Origin: an uncultured Collinsella sp.
Lineage (GTDB): Bacteria; Actinomycetota; Coriobacteriia; Coriobacteriales; Coriobacteriaceae
Direction: 5' to 3'
Assembly: GCA_900547345.1 (NCBI GenBank)
Contig: URGG01000068.1
Coordinates: 1-10,685, forward strand
DNA: 10,685 nucleotides
Part shown: piece by piece, positions 1 to 6,435 of the stretch
How the letters are laid out: the number at the start of each line of letters is the position of its first letter
Position numbering within the stretch: position 1 is the stretch's first letter
Program-made: the position numbers and the translations under genes
Notes under the pieces: model-generated
Databases searched by the model: none
What the model was told of the DNA's origin: nothing
The model's input: the letters and a program-made list of their open reading frames with translations, nothing else

Positions 1-378
1 CTCATCGTCGGGGGCGTCGTAGCAGATGACGGAATCGACGACGTTAACACCCGCCTCGTCGGCGTCCGCCTTCCAGTTGTCCATCCATTCGCCCTCGGCC
101 CACGAATAAGAGCCAAAGAGGACGACCTTCTTGTCGCCGAGAGTCTCCTTGACCTCGTTCCACATCGGCTGGAACTCATCGTACTCGAGTTCCTCGGAGC
201 CCATGGCGGGGCAGCCGAAGGCGAAGGCGTCGTAGTCGGCGGCCCTGTCGGTAGAGAAGTCGGCGCAGGGGATGACCTCAGTTTCGGCACCCGCGGACGT
301 GGTGCCTTCGGCGACGAGATTTGCCATGGCCTCGGTATTGCCCGTGCCGCTCCAATAGACGACGGCGATCTTGCTCAT
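1..378 (-). CDS. Flavodoxin, short-chain (3' end beyond window)
   Basis: Small FMN-binding electron carrier of the cytosol, usually used in place of ferredoxin when iron is scarce. The 126 visible residues are close to full length for the short-chain (Megasphaera/Clostridium-type) family of about 140; only the last residues are missing. The phosphate-binding loop SGTGNTEA lies at residues 10-17, the isoalloxazine-side loop GCPAMGSEELE at 55-65, and the third flavin loop GSYSWAEGEW at 89-98, all intact. The ATG start follows an AAAGGA site at good spacing. It lies 46 bp downstream of the DUF3793 gene in the same direction, so the two are probably co-transcribed from the promoter at 1168-1195. 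Identification is from recognised family motifs; the electron partner cannot be told from the sequence. Confidence 0.93.
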   Translation of the reverse strand, partial: MSKIAVVYWSGTGNTEAMANLVAEGTTSAGAETEVIPCADFSTDRAADYDAFAFGCPAMGSEELEYDEFQPMWNEVKETLGDKKVVLFGSYSWAEGEWMDNWKADADEAGVNVVDSVICYDAPDDE

Positions 379-424
379 GTTGAGTCCTTTCAGTTGTGCG
401 GCAGGTTGCCGCGGCTTCTATGTT

Positions 425-1129
425 CTATCGGGTTGCCTGGGCAAGTTGCGCCAAGCTGCAGCCCTGCTGATAGACAAAGGTGAGGTATTGGGTGCAGGCA
501 CGGTAGGCATCAAACGTCGCAAGCGCCTGCTCGACATTTTCGTAGACCTTCCAAGCTCCAAAGACCTTGTAGTTCTCGCCGCGCTGGACGATAAACTCGC
601 GCACATCGTCGTAGGGATATCCGAGGAAGTAGCCTATTTCGTGCGGAAACTCGCAGGTGCAGTCGTTGCTGCAGCTAGCTTGCTGGGGTAGTGCGCATCG
701 AGTCTGGCTACAGGCGCATTCCGCGACGTTATTGCTCGCGAGCGTGATGCGTGATGCCAAATGCACAAGGCATGTCGAAAGGTCTTTCGTGTCGTAGCCT
801 TCCGAGGCGAGCGCCGTTTGGGCGCGAGGGTCTGCGAAATAGGTGGTGAGGCTTTTGGCTCGGTACATATACACGAGCGCTCCGCAGGGCCGCCAGACCA
901 AAACACTCAGGTGGATACCGAACGGGTCAAGCTCGCGATTGCACTGGGCGATAACGTTGAGCAGGCGTGCTCGGCGCTCTGCGATGGTTTCGGTTGCGAC
1001 CGAGCCGTCCCCGTGGGCGTAGGTGCCTGGATAGGTAAAGAGCGATGCCGGCTTGATGCCCGCGAGCGTGGGAGAGCAGTTGCGCACGACTGCCGCCTGA
1101 AACGTTGGGATGTCTATGGTTCGAGTCAC
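425..1129 (-). CDS. DUF3793 family protein with cysteine cluster
   Basis: A 234-residue protein of the uncharacterised DUF3793 family. The family core FPHEIGYFLGYP (161-172), followed by DDVREFI and GAWKVYEN, is present. The family is common in anaerobic Firmicutes and Coriobacteria and often sits beside flavodoxin or ferrous-iron genes, as here; its biochemical role is unknown. Just before the core is a dense cysteine patch: C138, C140, C145, C153, C157 and C159. It could bind a metal or an iron-sulfur cluster, which is inference. The start is a GTG preceded by TAAGGAG at normal spacing. No signal peptide or membrane segment is seen. It is the first gene of a likely two-gene operon with the flavodoxin. 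Family assignment is confident; function is not. Confidence 0.85.
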   Translation of the reverse strand: MTRTIDIPTFQAAVVRNCSPTLAGIKPASLFTYPGTYAHGDGSVATETIAERRARLLNVIAQCNRELDPFGIHLSVLVWRPCGALVYMYRAKSLTTYFADPRAQTALASEGYDTKDLSTCLVHLASRITLASNNVAECACSQTRCALPQQASCSNDCTCEFPHEIGYFLGYPYDDVREFIVQRGENYKVFGAWKVYENVEQALATFDAYRACTQYLTFVYQQGCSLAQLAQATR

Positions 1130-1152
1130 GGCGCTCCTTACGGATCTAAACT

Positions 1153-1168
1153 GTTAGCCTAGGAAAAC
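1153..1168. promoter_or_regulatory. Dyad overlapping the -10 box, possible iron-regulator operator
   Basis: The 16-bp sequence GTTAGCCTAGGAAAAC has outer GTT/AAC arms and a central CCTAGG palindrome. On the minus strand it contains TAGGCTAAC, which equals the centre and right half of the DtxR/IdeR consensus; the left half is poor. Its position at the -10/+1 region would suit a repressor. A link to iron is inferred from the flavodoxin downstream. Confidence 0.35.
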
Positions 1169-1195
1169 TTATACACGAAAGTAAGCCATGGTCAA
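1168..1195 (-). promoter_or_regulatory. Promoter of the DUF3793-flavodoxin operon
   Basis: On the minus strand, TTGACC (1190-1195) and TATAAG (1168-1173) are separated by 16 bp. Each matches the sigma-A hexamer at 5 of 6 positions. They lie about 40 bp upstream of the GTG start. Seen directly; activity is inferred. Confidence 0.7.
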
Positions 1196-1222
1196 CAAAA
1201 AAGTTTGAAGAGGGAAACTAAT

Positions 1223-1253
1223 TGACCGAACGGACATGAATTTGGGTTAAGAT
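1223..1253 (+). promoter_or_regulatory. Candidate promoter of the HMA gene
   Basis: TTGACC at 1223-1228 is a good -35. The -10 is weak: TAAGAT at 1248-1253 (4 of 6 matches) with a long 19-bp spacer. A long spacer is compatible with a metal-regulated promoter, but this is inference. The predicted start of transcription falls inside the G-tract palindrome that follows. Confidence 0.45.
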
Positions 1254-1257
1254 GGGG

Positions 1258-1274
1258 ACACCCCATGGGGGTAT
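1258..1274. promoter_or_regulatory. CsoR-type G-tract operator (copper-responsive)
   Basis: The sequence ACACCCCATGGGGGTAT has a perfect 10-bp core, CCCCATGGGG, with a TAT flank on the right. It resembles the TACCCC...GGGGTA operators of CsoR/RcnR-family copper sensors. It lies between the -10 box and the ribosome site of a gene encoding a metal-binding HMA domain, which supports the reading. No csoR gene is in the window. Confidence 0.6.
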
Positions 1275-1303
1275 CTAGATAGTGCTACTTGAAAGGGGAA
1301 CGC

Positions 1304-1687
1304 ATGAGTGACTTGCTCAACCCTGCGAATCTCATCGTGCTGGCCGTCATTGCCGTCGGCATGTTTTTTGGACTGCGTCGCATTGCCGCTTCGACACACG
1401 GGAAGAGTTGCTGCAGCGATGGTGCGAGCGGCAAGAAGGCCAAAAAGGTTGTTGTGGTGGATACCGATGCATCGCACTATCCCTATAGCGATGAGCTGCT
1501 CATCGGCGGCATGAGCTGTGACGGCTGCGCTCAGAACGTGGCCAATGCCCTGAATGCGCTGGATGGCGTGTGGGCAACGGTGACGTATGCGGATCACACG
1601 GCACGTGTGCGCTCTAAACAGCCGGTTGATCGTGGTGTCCTCGAGACGGCCGTGAAAGACGCGGGCTACTACGTCATGACGCTGTAA
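1304..1687 (+). CDS. Membrane-anchored heavy-metal-associated (HMA) domain protein
   Basis: A 127-residue protein with two parts. Residues 8-24 form one hydrophobic helix followed by RR, predicting an outward N-terminus and a cytoplasmic remainder. A short linker holds CC at 36-37, recalling the small Cys-rich membrane proteins associated with FeoB. Residues 62-127 form an HMA fold like CopZ/Atx1 copper chaperones, with the metal loop GMSCDGC (C72 and C75), and end AVKDAGYYVMTL. Such domains bind Cu(I) or similar soft metals and pass them to P-type ATPases. The ATG start is chosen because AAAGGGGAA lies just upstream; a TTG 15 bases earlier would put that site inside the gene. No copper ATPase is adjacent. 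Regulation by a CsoR-like repressor is suggested by the upstream operator. It is convergent with the polymerase operon. Confidence 0.85.
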   Translation: MSDLLNPANLIVLAVIAVGMFFGLRRIAASTHGKSCCSDGASGKKAKKVVVVDTDASHYPYSDELLIGGMSCDGCAQNVANALNALDGVWATVTYADHTARVRSKQPVDRGVLETAVKDAGYYVMTL

Positions 1688-1713
1688 GCGCCGCCCTGGA
1701 TGCGCTTCCTTGG

Positions 1714-2139
1714 CTAGGCTCGTCCGCGCAGTTCGATGTCTTGGATGTCGTCGAAGTCGATGGCGATGTCTTTGAGCTTGAGGAGCTTGAAGGCGGGGAG
1801 CGCCTCGTCGAGGATGCCGGTGCGGCTGCGATAGCCGTATGTATCGTAATAGGTGACACGAACCAAGTCGCCACGTTTGAGACCCTCGAGCTTTTTAGAA
1901 AGCACGAGGGCTTTTTCTTCCGTGAGCTCATGTTTTGGCTCGACGGTGATTTCCTGCTTGCGCACGAGTTCGTAGTATCCCGTGAGGGCGGCAAAGGGCA
2001 TAAACTGTGCGGCGCGGTTGGCGCGCACGGCACCGTTGGCTGTGAGGTTGGGGTCGGCGGCGCGGCGTCTGCCCTCGGGGTCCGCCAGGCGCTCGAAGGC
2101 GGTCGGCGGGCGCACGGGCTGTTGTTTGGGTTTAGGCAC
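1714..2139 (-). CDS. YolD-like protein, partner of Y-family polymerase
   Basis: A 141-residue protein whose second half matches the YolD-like family: RAAQFMPFAALTGYYE near residue 45, then ELTEEKALVLSKKLEGL, RGDLVRVTYYD, and a closing IAIDFDDIQDIEL. YolD-like proteins are normally encoded beside UvrX-type translesion polymerases and are thought to act with them; the exact role is not established. The N-terminal 40 residues are proline/arginine-rich and probably flexible. The start chosen is a GTG inside the last codons of the polymerase gene, giving an 8-base overlap (GTGCCTAA) with GGAGG five bases upstream. A TTG four codons earlier lies on the ribosome site and is less likely. The overlap implies translational coupling to the polymerase and SOS control of both. 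Confidence 0.82.
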   Translation of the reverse strand: MPKPKQQPVRPPTAFERLADPEGRRRAADPNLTANGAVRANRAAQFMPFAALTGYYELVRKQEITVEPKHELTEEKALVLSKKLEGLKRGDLVRVTYYDTYGYRSRTGILDEALPAFKLLKLKDIAIDFDDIQDIELRGRA

Positions 2140-3637
2140 GGTGTCCTCCAACTTGGTCGTTGCGTTCGCGCGCGGTGGCGCCGGCGGTAAAGCTTAATCC
2201 CTTGACGAGTGCGTTCTTGCCGTATTTGCCTTTCACGGCCAGGACGGCGCGCGCCAGGTCGCGCTCGCGCTCATCGGCCTCGATATCGCTAAACAGATCG
2301 ATAGTGGCAAATTCCTCGGGCACAAGATTGCCAAAGCCCAGGTTGATGCGCTTGACCGGTCGTTTAGGGTCGACGGTTTGCGCCCAGAGATCATCGAAAT
2401 AGCCCATGATCTTCTTAAACGAATTGGTGCGCTCGGGTAGCTTTCGCGAGGCGTTGGAGTGCGCAAAGAGTGCGGCATAGCCACCGCGCGGTTTGCCGCC
2501 ATGCTCTCCCACAAAGATGCCATCGATTGCCTGCGCTTCGCGCACCAGGCGACGCCTTTCGTCATCGCGCTGGACGGGCTTGGGAGCACGGGGCGCGAGC
2601 CCGGGGCCGGCGGTTGCGGTGGGTTCGATGCTCGACGTGCTCGAGCGCAGGTGCCCGCATCCGTCCACATATTGCGCTGTGCCGCTGGCGTCGAGGCGGC
2701 GTATGTCGGCACGCTCGCTCGCATAACCCACAAAGAGCGAGATGCTGTCGCAGACCACGTGCTTATCGACTAAGTCCAACACGGCGTTGTCGACCATCTC
2801 GCGTAAGACGGTGTAGGCTTGCTCGTAGGCATAGCCCTTCGAGAGCACCTGTCCTGTGGTGGTTGAGGTTGCCTGCGGGCGATAGGCTTGGATATCGGCG
2901 ATGGTCGTTGGCTCGCGCCCGAAGGCGTGGTCGATGAGATATTCGGCGTTGACGCCGAGCTCGTCGTAAAGCAGGTTTTCGTCGAGTGCCGCGACGCCCA
3001 TCAGATCGTAGACGCCGTATTTCTCGAGACGGGCCGCCACGCCGGGGCCGATGCCCCAGATGTCGGTGATGGGGCGATGGGGCCAGATCTCCTTGCGAAA
3101 GGTCTCGTCGTCGAGTTTGCCGATGCGACTGGGTACGTGCTTGGCGGTGACGTCGAGCGCCACCTTGGCCTGGAATAGGTTGGGGCCGATGCCGACCGTC
3201 GCCGTGATGCCGGTGCGCGCCAAGACCTCGTCGCGCAGCGTGCAGGCGAGCCCTTCCGCATCTGTGTGATAGAGGTCCAGATAGGGCGTCACGTCGATAA
3301 AGCACTCATCGATGGAGTAGACGTGCACGTCCTGGGGGCTGACGTATTCCAGATAGATACCGTAGATTTTCGCCGACACCTCCATGTAATGCTGCATGCG
3401 CGGTACGGCCGTGATGTAGTCGATGCCATCGGGAATCTCAAATAGGCGGCAGCGGTTGTGAATCCCTAAGTCCTTCATAGCCTGTGTGATGGCGAGGCAG
3501 ATGGTCGTGCGCCCGCGCGATTCGTCGGCAACGACCAGGTTGGTGGTGAGCGGATCGAGCCCACGGTCGACGCACTCGACGCTGGCATAAAACGTCTTGA
3601 GGTCGATGCAGATATAGGTGTGCTGCTCGTGCGCCAT
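2132..3637 (-). CDS. Y-family DNA polymerase (UvrX/DinB-like), SOS-inducible
   Basis: A 501-residue error-prone translesion polymerase of the ImpB/MucB/SamB (UvrX) group. The palm begins CIDLKTFYASVEC (D12 is a metal ligand; YAS at 17-19 selects nucleotides). The second catalytic motif is YSIDECFID (D110, E111). The helix-hairpin-helix thumb WGIGPGVAARLEKYG is at 194-208. The little-finger region starts near 255 and ends with RINLGFGNL and KYGKNALVKG. Relatives are usually about 410-420 residues; the surplus is an unusual Ala/Pro/Thr/Ser-rich, then Arg-rich segment at about 315-400. The ATG is preferred over a GTG seven codons earlier because AAAGGA lies just before it. First gene of a two-gene operon with the YolD-like gene, under two LexA-type boxes. 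All catalytic acids are present, so it should be active. Confidence 0.92.
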   Translation of the reverse strand: MAHEQHTYICIDLKTFYASVECVDRGLDPLTTNLVVADESRGRTTICLAITQAMKDLGIHNRCRLFEIPDGIDYITAVPRMQHYMEVSAKIYGIYLEYVSPQDVHVYSIDECFIDVTPYLDLYHTDAEGLACTLRDEVLARTGITATVGIGPNLFQAKVALDVTAKHVPSRIGKLDDETFRKEIWPHRPITDIWGIGPGVAARLEKYGVYDLMGVAALDENLLYDELGVNAEYLIDHAFGREPTTIADIQAYRPQATSTTTGQVLSKGYAYEQAYTVLREMVDNAVLDLVDKHVVCDSISLFVGYASERADIRRLDASGTAQYVDGCGHLRSSTSSIEPTATAGPGLAPRAPKPVQRDDERRRLVREAQAIDGIFVGEHGGKPRGGYAALFAHSNASRKLPERTNSFKKIMGYFDDLWAQTVDPKRPVKRINLGFGNLVPEEFATIDLFSDIEADERERDLARAVLAVKGKYGKNALVKGLSFTAGATARERNDQVGGHRA

Positions 3638-3650
3638 CCGTGTCCTTTCA

Positions 3651-3666
3651 TCAAACACATGTTCTT
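3651..3666. promoter_or_regulatory. LexA/DinR box 2 (weaker)
   Basis: Read on the minus strand this is AAGAACATGTGTTTGA, matching TCGAAC-N4-GTTCGA at 9 of 12 fixed positions. It is one base away from box 1, between the promoter and the ribosome site, so two dimers could bind side by side. Confidence 0.6.
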
Positions 3667-3667
3667 A

Positions 3668-3683
3668 TCGAATATCTGTTCGA
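3668..3683. promoter_or_regulatory. LexA/DinR box 1
   Basis: TCGAATATCTGTTCGA matches the actinobacterial/Gram-positive SOS palindrome TCGAAC-N4-GTTCGA at 11 of 12 fixed positions. It abuts the -10 box of the polymerase promoter. Confidence 0.8.
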
Positions 3684-3711
3684 TAATACCCGCTCGTCCG
3701 GACATCGTCAA
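3683..3711 (-). promoter_or_regulatory. SOS operon promoter
   Basis: On the minus strand, TTGACG (3706-3711) and TATTAT (3683-3688) are separated by exactly 17 bp, each 5 of 6 to consensus. The LexA-type boxes begin at the -10 and continue over the transcription start, as expected for a repressed promoter. Confidence 0.75.
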
Positions 3712-3718
3712 AACCTGT

Positions 3719-3747
3719 CAAAAAGGGACTGGTTTGTTTTGGTAGGT
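3719..3747 (+). repeat. Inverted repeat, left copy (REP-like element)
   Basis: A 29-bp sequence that recurs in inverted orientation at 4447-4475 with 25 of 29 identities; the shared core reads AGGGACWGGTTTRTTTTGG. With the nine bases just upstream (AAACCTGTC, 3711-3719) the left copy can also form a small hairpin with GACTGGTTT (3727-3735). From memory, unchecked, similar cores occur as dispersed repeats near REP-associated transposases in other bacteria. Confidence 0.75.
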
Positions 3748-3875
3748 ATGGTCGTGCGGTTGCATCGGGTATTTAACGCAGCCCTAAAGAGTGTGAAACA
3801 GCTCGGAAAACCTCGCTTCGTAGCATGAGCCTAGCGATTGGTGCCACCTACATGCACGGAAGGGTTGTGGAAACG

Positions 3876-4400
3876 ATGGTCAATTATGGGTTTGGTATGC
3901 CGACGCGCCTTGTTGCGGATGGAGACGTGGCTCGCTGGTGTGGACGACTGGTCGCTCACTACGGCGGCACCAAGGCGCTGGTGGTGCTAGGCGGTGACAA
4001 ACATACGCACGATGAGCTCGTCTCGGCGGCACTCAGCTCGCTTGATCGAGCCCTACTCGAGCGCGTACTTTTCCGCTGCGGCTCGGTTGGGGGCGACGGG
4101 GGAGACGAGCTGATCGACGAAGCCGTGGCCCTGGCGACCGACGAAGGCGTGGACTTTGTCCTGGCGATCGGCGATGCCGATACTGCCGGCTTTGCGCGCG
4201 AACTCGCGCGTCGCATGGCGGCGCTCGATGCCGGCGAAGACGGTTTTGTCCCTTATGGATGTATTGTCTCGGAGGGCAAGGTGCCTGCCGTCGCGGGAGC
4301 CGGCGAGGTTCCCGTTTTTGCCATTATCGCTCCCGAATTGCTTGAGGGCATTGGGTCTCCTCTGCGCGAGTTGCTCGGCAGCGTGTGTGCCGCGGCCTAA
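3876..4400 (+). CDS. Iron-containing alcohol dehydrogenase-like protein, reduced to N-terminal domain
   Basis: The 174 residues resemble the nucleotide-binding N-terminal half of group III (iron) alcohol dehydrogenases. The opening MVNYGFGMPTRLV corresponds to the family's NPTR(I/L)VFG start. GTKALVVLGG (31-40), EGVDFVLAIGD (90-100) and VPVFAIIAPEL (145-155, like the FAIIDPEL of relatives) follow in order. The dinucleotide loop GGGSVID is replaced by GDADTAG, and the whole C-terminal iron-binding domain with its histidines is absent, so the classical dehydrogenase reaction is unlikely. The frame is open to a clean stop, so it may be a reduced protein rather than a fresh pseudogene. Start choice rests on homology; ATGs at 3825 and 3852 are in frame, and none of the three has a strong ribosome site. 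The gene is bracketed by a 29-bp inverted repeat pair and has no obvious partner gene. Confidence 0.6.
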   Translation: MVNYGFGMPTRLVADGDVARWCGRLVAHYGGTKALVVLGGDKHTHDELVSAALSSLDRALLERVLFRCGSVGGDGGDELIDEAVALATDEGVDFVLAIGDADTAGFARELARRMAALDAGEDGFVPYGCIVSEGKVPAVAGAGEVPVFAIIAPELLEGIGSPLRELLGSVCAAA

Positions 4401-4446
4401 TATTTGGCATAAAAAGACGGGTTATTTTTGATTGGTAAAGCGTTTG

Positions 4447-4475
4447 ACCTGCCAAAATAAACCTGTCCCTATTTG
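4447..4475 (-). repeat. Inverted repeat, right copy (REP-like element)
   Basis: Reverse-complement partner of the element at 3719-3747, 25 of 29 bases identical, in the gap between the dehydrogenase-like gene and pgi. Its ends (CCAAA at 4452-4456, TTTGG at 4472-4476) can also pair to give a short hairpin. The rest of the 4401-4599 gap holds only the pgi leader. Confidence 0.75.
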
Positions 4476-4534
4476 GTCGGTTGCCGTTTGGGGGCCGATT
4501 GGCAACGCTCGCTGATTATAGTCTTGACCTGCGC

Positions 4535-4540
4535 TAGAAT
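4535..4540 (+). promoter_or_regulatory. Possible -10 element for pgi
   Basis: TAGAAT matches the -10 hexamer at 5 of 6 positions, about 60 bp before the pgi start. The -35 at 17-bp spacing (CTGATT, 4512-4517) is weak. A nearby TTGACC at 4524-4529 is too close to serve it. Low confidence. Confidence 0.35.
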
Positions 4541-4599
4541 AGTGGCATCTGAATGTCCGGGCGCATGGAGGCGTGCGCCCGTATGCTGAGGAGGACTCT

Positions 4600-6294
4600 A
4601 TGGCAACTGTTGCCGCACCTATCGATGCTACGTCGACTGCCGCTTGGAAGGCACTCGAGGCTCATCAGGAGAAGCTTGAGGCCGATGGTATCGACCTCAA
4701 GGCCTGGTTCGCCGCCGATGCCGAGCGCGTGAACAAGCTGAGCTTTGACGCCGGTGACCTGCACTTCGATCTGTCAAAGAACCTGGTGACCGATGAGACC
4801 GTCAAGCTGCTGTGCGATCTTGCCCGCGAGGTGAAGCTCGAGGAGCGCCGCGACGCCATGTTCTCCGGCGAGCACATTAACACCACCGAGGACCGCGCCG
4901 TCCTGCACACCGCGCTTCGCCGCCCCGCAACCGAGAGGGGCCAGCTCATCGTCGACGGCCAGGATGTCGTCGCCGACGTGCACGAGGTCCTCGACCGCAT
5001 GTATGCCTTCGCCGAGCGCGTGCGCTCCGGTGAGTGGAAGGGCGTTACCGGCAAGAAGATCGAGCACTTGGTGTCCATCGGCATCGGTGGCTCCGATCTG
5101 GGCCCGGTCATGGCCTACGAGGCTCTGCGTCCCTATGCCGACGCCGGTATCGACTGCCGCTATATCTCCAACATCGACCCCAACGACCAGGCCGAGAAGC
5201 TTAAGGGCCTGGATCCCGAGACCACGCTCGTGATCATCGTCTCCAAGACCTTCACCACGCTCGAGACCCTCACCAACGCCCGCGAGGTCAAGACCTGGAT
5301 GCTCGAGCAGCTCAAGGCCCAGGGCGCCATCGACGGCTCCGATGAGCAGAACGCCGAGGCCGTGGCAAAGCACTTCGTCGCCGTTTCCACCGCACTCGAG
5401 AAGGTTGAGGCCTTCGGTATCGACCCCGCCAACGCCTTCGGCTTCTGGAACTGGGTCGGCGGCCGTTACTCCGTCGACTCCGCCGTGGGCCTGTCGCTGA
5501 TCGTCGTGCTCGGTCCCGAGCGCTTCCAGCAGTTCCTCGAGGGCTTCCACGCTATCGACGAGTACTTCTGCAACACGCCGCTCGAGAACAATGCCGTTGC
5601 GCTGATGGGCCTGCTCAACGTCTGGTACGTCAACTTCTTCGGTTCCAAGAGCCACGCCGTGCTGCCGTACTGCCAGTACCTGCATCGTTTCCCGGCCTAC
5701 CTGCAGCAGCTCACCATGGAGTCCAACGGCAAGCATGTCCGCTGGGACGGCAGCGCCGTGACCTCCGACACCGGTGAGATCTTCTGGGGCGAGCCCGGCA
5801 CCAACGGTCAGCACGCCTTCTACCAGCTGCTGCACCAGGGCACCGTGGTGGTCCCGGCCGATTTCATTGCCTTCGCCAATACCGCCAACCCTGCGACCGA
5901 CAGCGGCCAGGACGTGCACGAGCTGTTCCTGGGCAACTTCCTGGCCCAGACCAAGGCGCTCGCCTTTGGTAAGACGGCCGATGAGGTGCGCGCCGAGGGC
6001 ACGCCCGAGCAGATCGTCCCGGCCCGCTGCTTTGAGGGCAACCGTCCGACGACCTCGATCTTTGGCGACACGCTGACCCCGTTCGCGCTCGGCGAGCTCA
6101 TCGCCCTGTACGAGCACATCACGTTTGTCGAGGGCACGGTCTGGGGCATCGACTCCTACGACCAGTGGGGCGTCGAGCTCGGCAAGCAGCTTGCCAAGCA
6201 GATCACCCCTGCCTTCCACGACGATGCCGCCAAGGCCGAGCAGGACGCTTCGACCCAGGCGCTCATCGAGTTCTACCGCGCTCACCGCAAGTAG
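4600..6294 (+). CDS. pgi: Glucose-6-phosphate isomerase
   Basis: Cytosolic enzyme interconverting glucose-6-phosphate and fructose-6-phosphate in glycolysis and gluconeogenesis. The 564 residues match the long bacterial/eukaryotic form (about 550). Sugar-phosphate motifs IGIGGSDLGP (160-169) and SKTFTTLET (215-223) are present, as are signature 1 WVGGRYSVDSAVGL (285-298) and signature 2 GIDSYDQWGVELGK (516-529). The expected catalytic residues are E374 in ESNGKH, H405 in TNGQH and K529. The ATG follows TGAGGAGG at ideal spacing; an upstream in-frame start at 4573 has no such site. Codon use is strongly biased to C-ending codons, as for a highly expressed housekeeping gene. It appears monocistronic, with a terminator 34 bp after the stop. 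Confidence 0.98.
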   Translation: MATVAAPIDATSTAAWKALEAHQEKLEADGIDLKAWFAADAERVNKLSFDAGDLHFDLSKNLVTDETVKLLCDLAREVKLEERRDAMFSGEHINTTEDRAVLHTALRRPATERGQLIVDGQDVVADVHEVLDRMYAFAERVRSGEWKGVTGKKIEHLVSIGIGGSDLGPVMAYEALRPYADAGIDCRYISNIDPNDQAEKLKGLDPETTLVIIVSKTFTTLETLTNAREVKTWMLEQLKAQGAIDGSDEQNAEAVAKHFVAVSTALEKVEAFGIDPANAFGFWNWVGGRYSVDSAVGLSLIVVLGPERFQQFLEGFHAIDEYFCNTPLENNAVALMGLLNVWYVNFFGSKSHAVLPYCQYLHRFPAYLQQLTMESNGKHVRWDGSAVTSDTGEIFWGEPGTNGQHAFYQLLHQGTVVVPADFIAFANTANPATDSGQDVHELFLGNFLAQTKALAFGKTADEVRAEGTPEQIVPARCFEGNRPTTSIFGDTLTPFALGELIALYEHITFVEGTVWGIDSYDQWGVELGKQLAKQITPAFHDDAAKAEQDASTQALIEFYRAHRK

Positions 6295-6327
6295 TCGCTG
6301 CTGTTAACGCATCGCGCCTTATAGTCA

Positions 6328-6365
6328 GGGGCCCGTATCCCATCGGATGCGGGCCCCTTTGCTTT
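6328..6365 (+). terminator. Intrinsic terminator of pgi
   Basis: A 13-bp stem (6328-6340 with 6345-6357, one G-U pair) closes the tetraloop CATC and is followed by TTTGCTTT. Strong on the plus strand; the minus strand lacks a T tract. Confidence 0.9.
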
Positions 6366-6388
6366 GCCGTGGCCCCGGGGCGCACGGC
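6366..6388. terminator. Second GC-rich hairpin between pgi and the convergent traG-like gene
   Basis: GCCGTG (6366-6371) pairs with CACGGC (6383-6388) around the self-complementary GCCCCGGGGC, with one unpaired G. It immediately follows the pgi terminator and may help end the convergent minus-strand operon, although neither side has a long T tract. Confidence 0.4.
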
Positions 6389-6435
6389 CTTTAAGGATCT
6401 TCGCCGGAGCGTCGCGTGCTGCGAGGGCCCTGCGT

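Noticed and set aside
1741..2190. Plus-strand open frame opposite the YolD-like gene
   Set aside because: Val/Glu/Gly-rich shadow of a clear YolD-like protein coupled to the polymerase gene.
4774..6285. Long minus-strand open frame (503 codons) opposite pgi
   Set aside because: It is a mirror of pgi's strong codon bias; pgi is complete with all catalytic motifs, and the antisense product is Val/Gly/Leu-rich with no recognisable domain or ribosome site.
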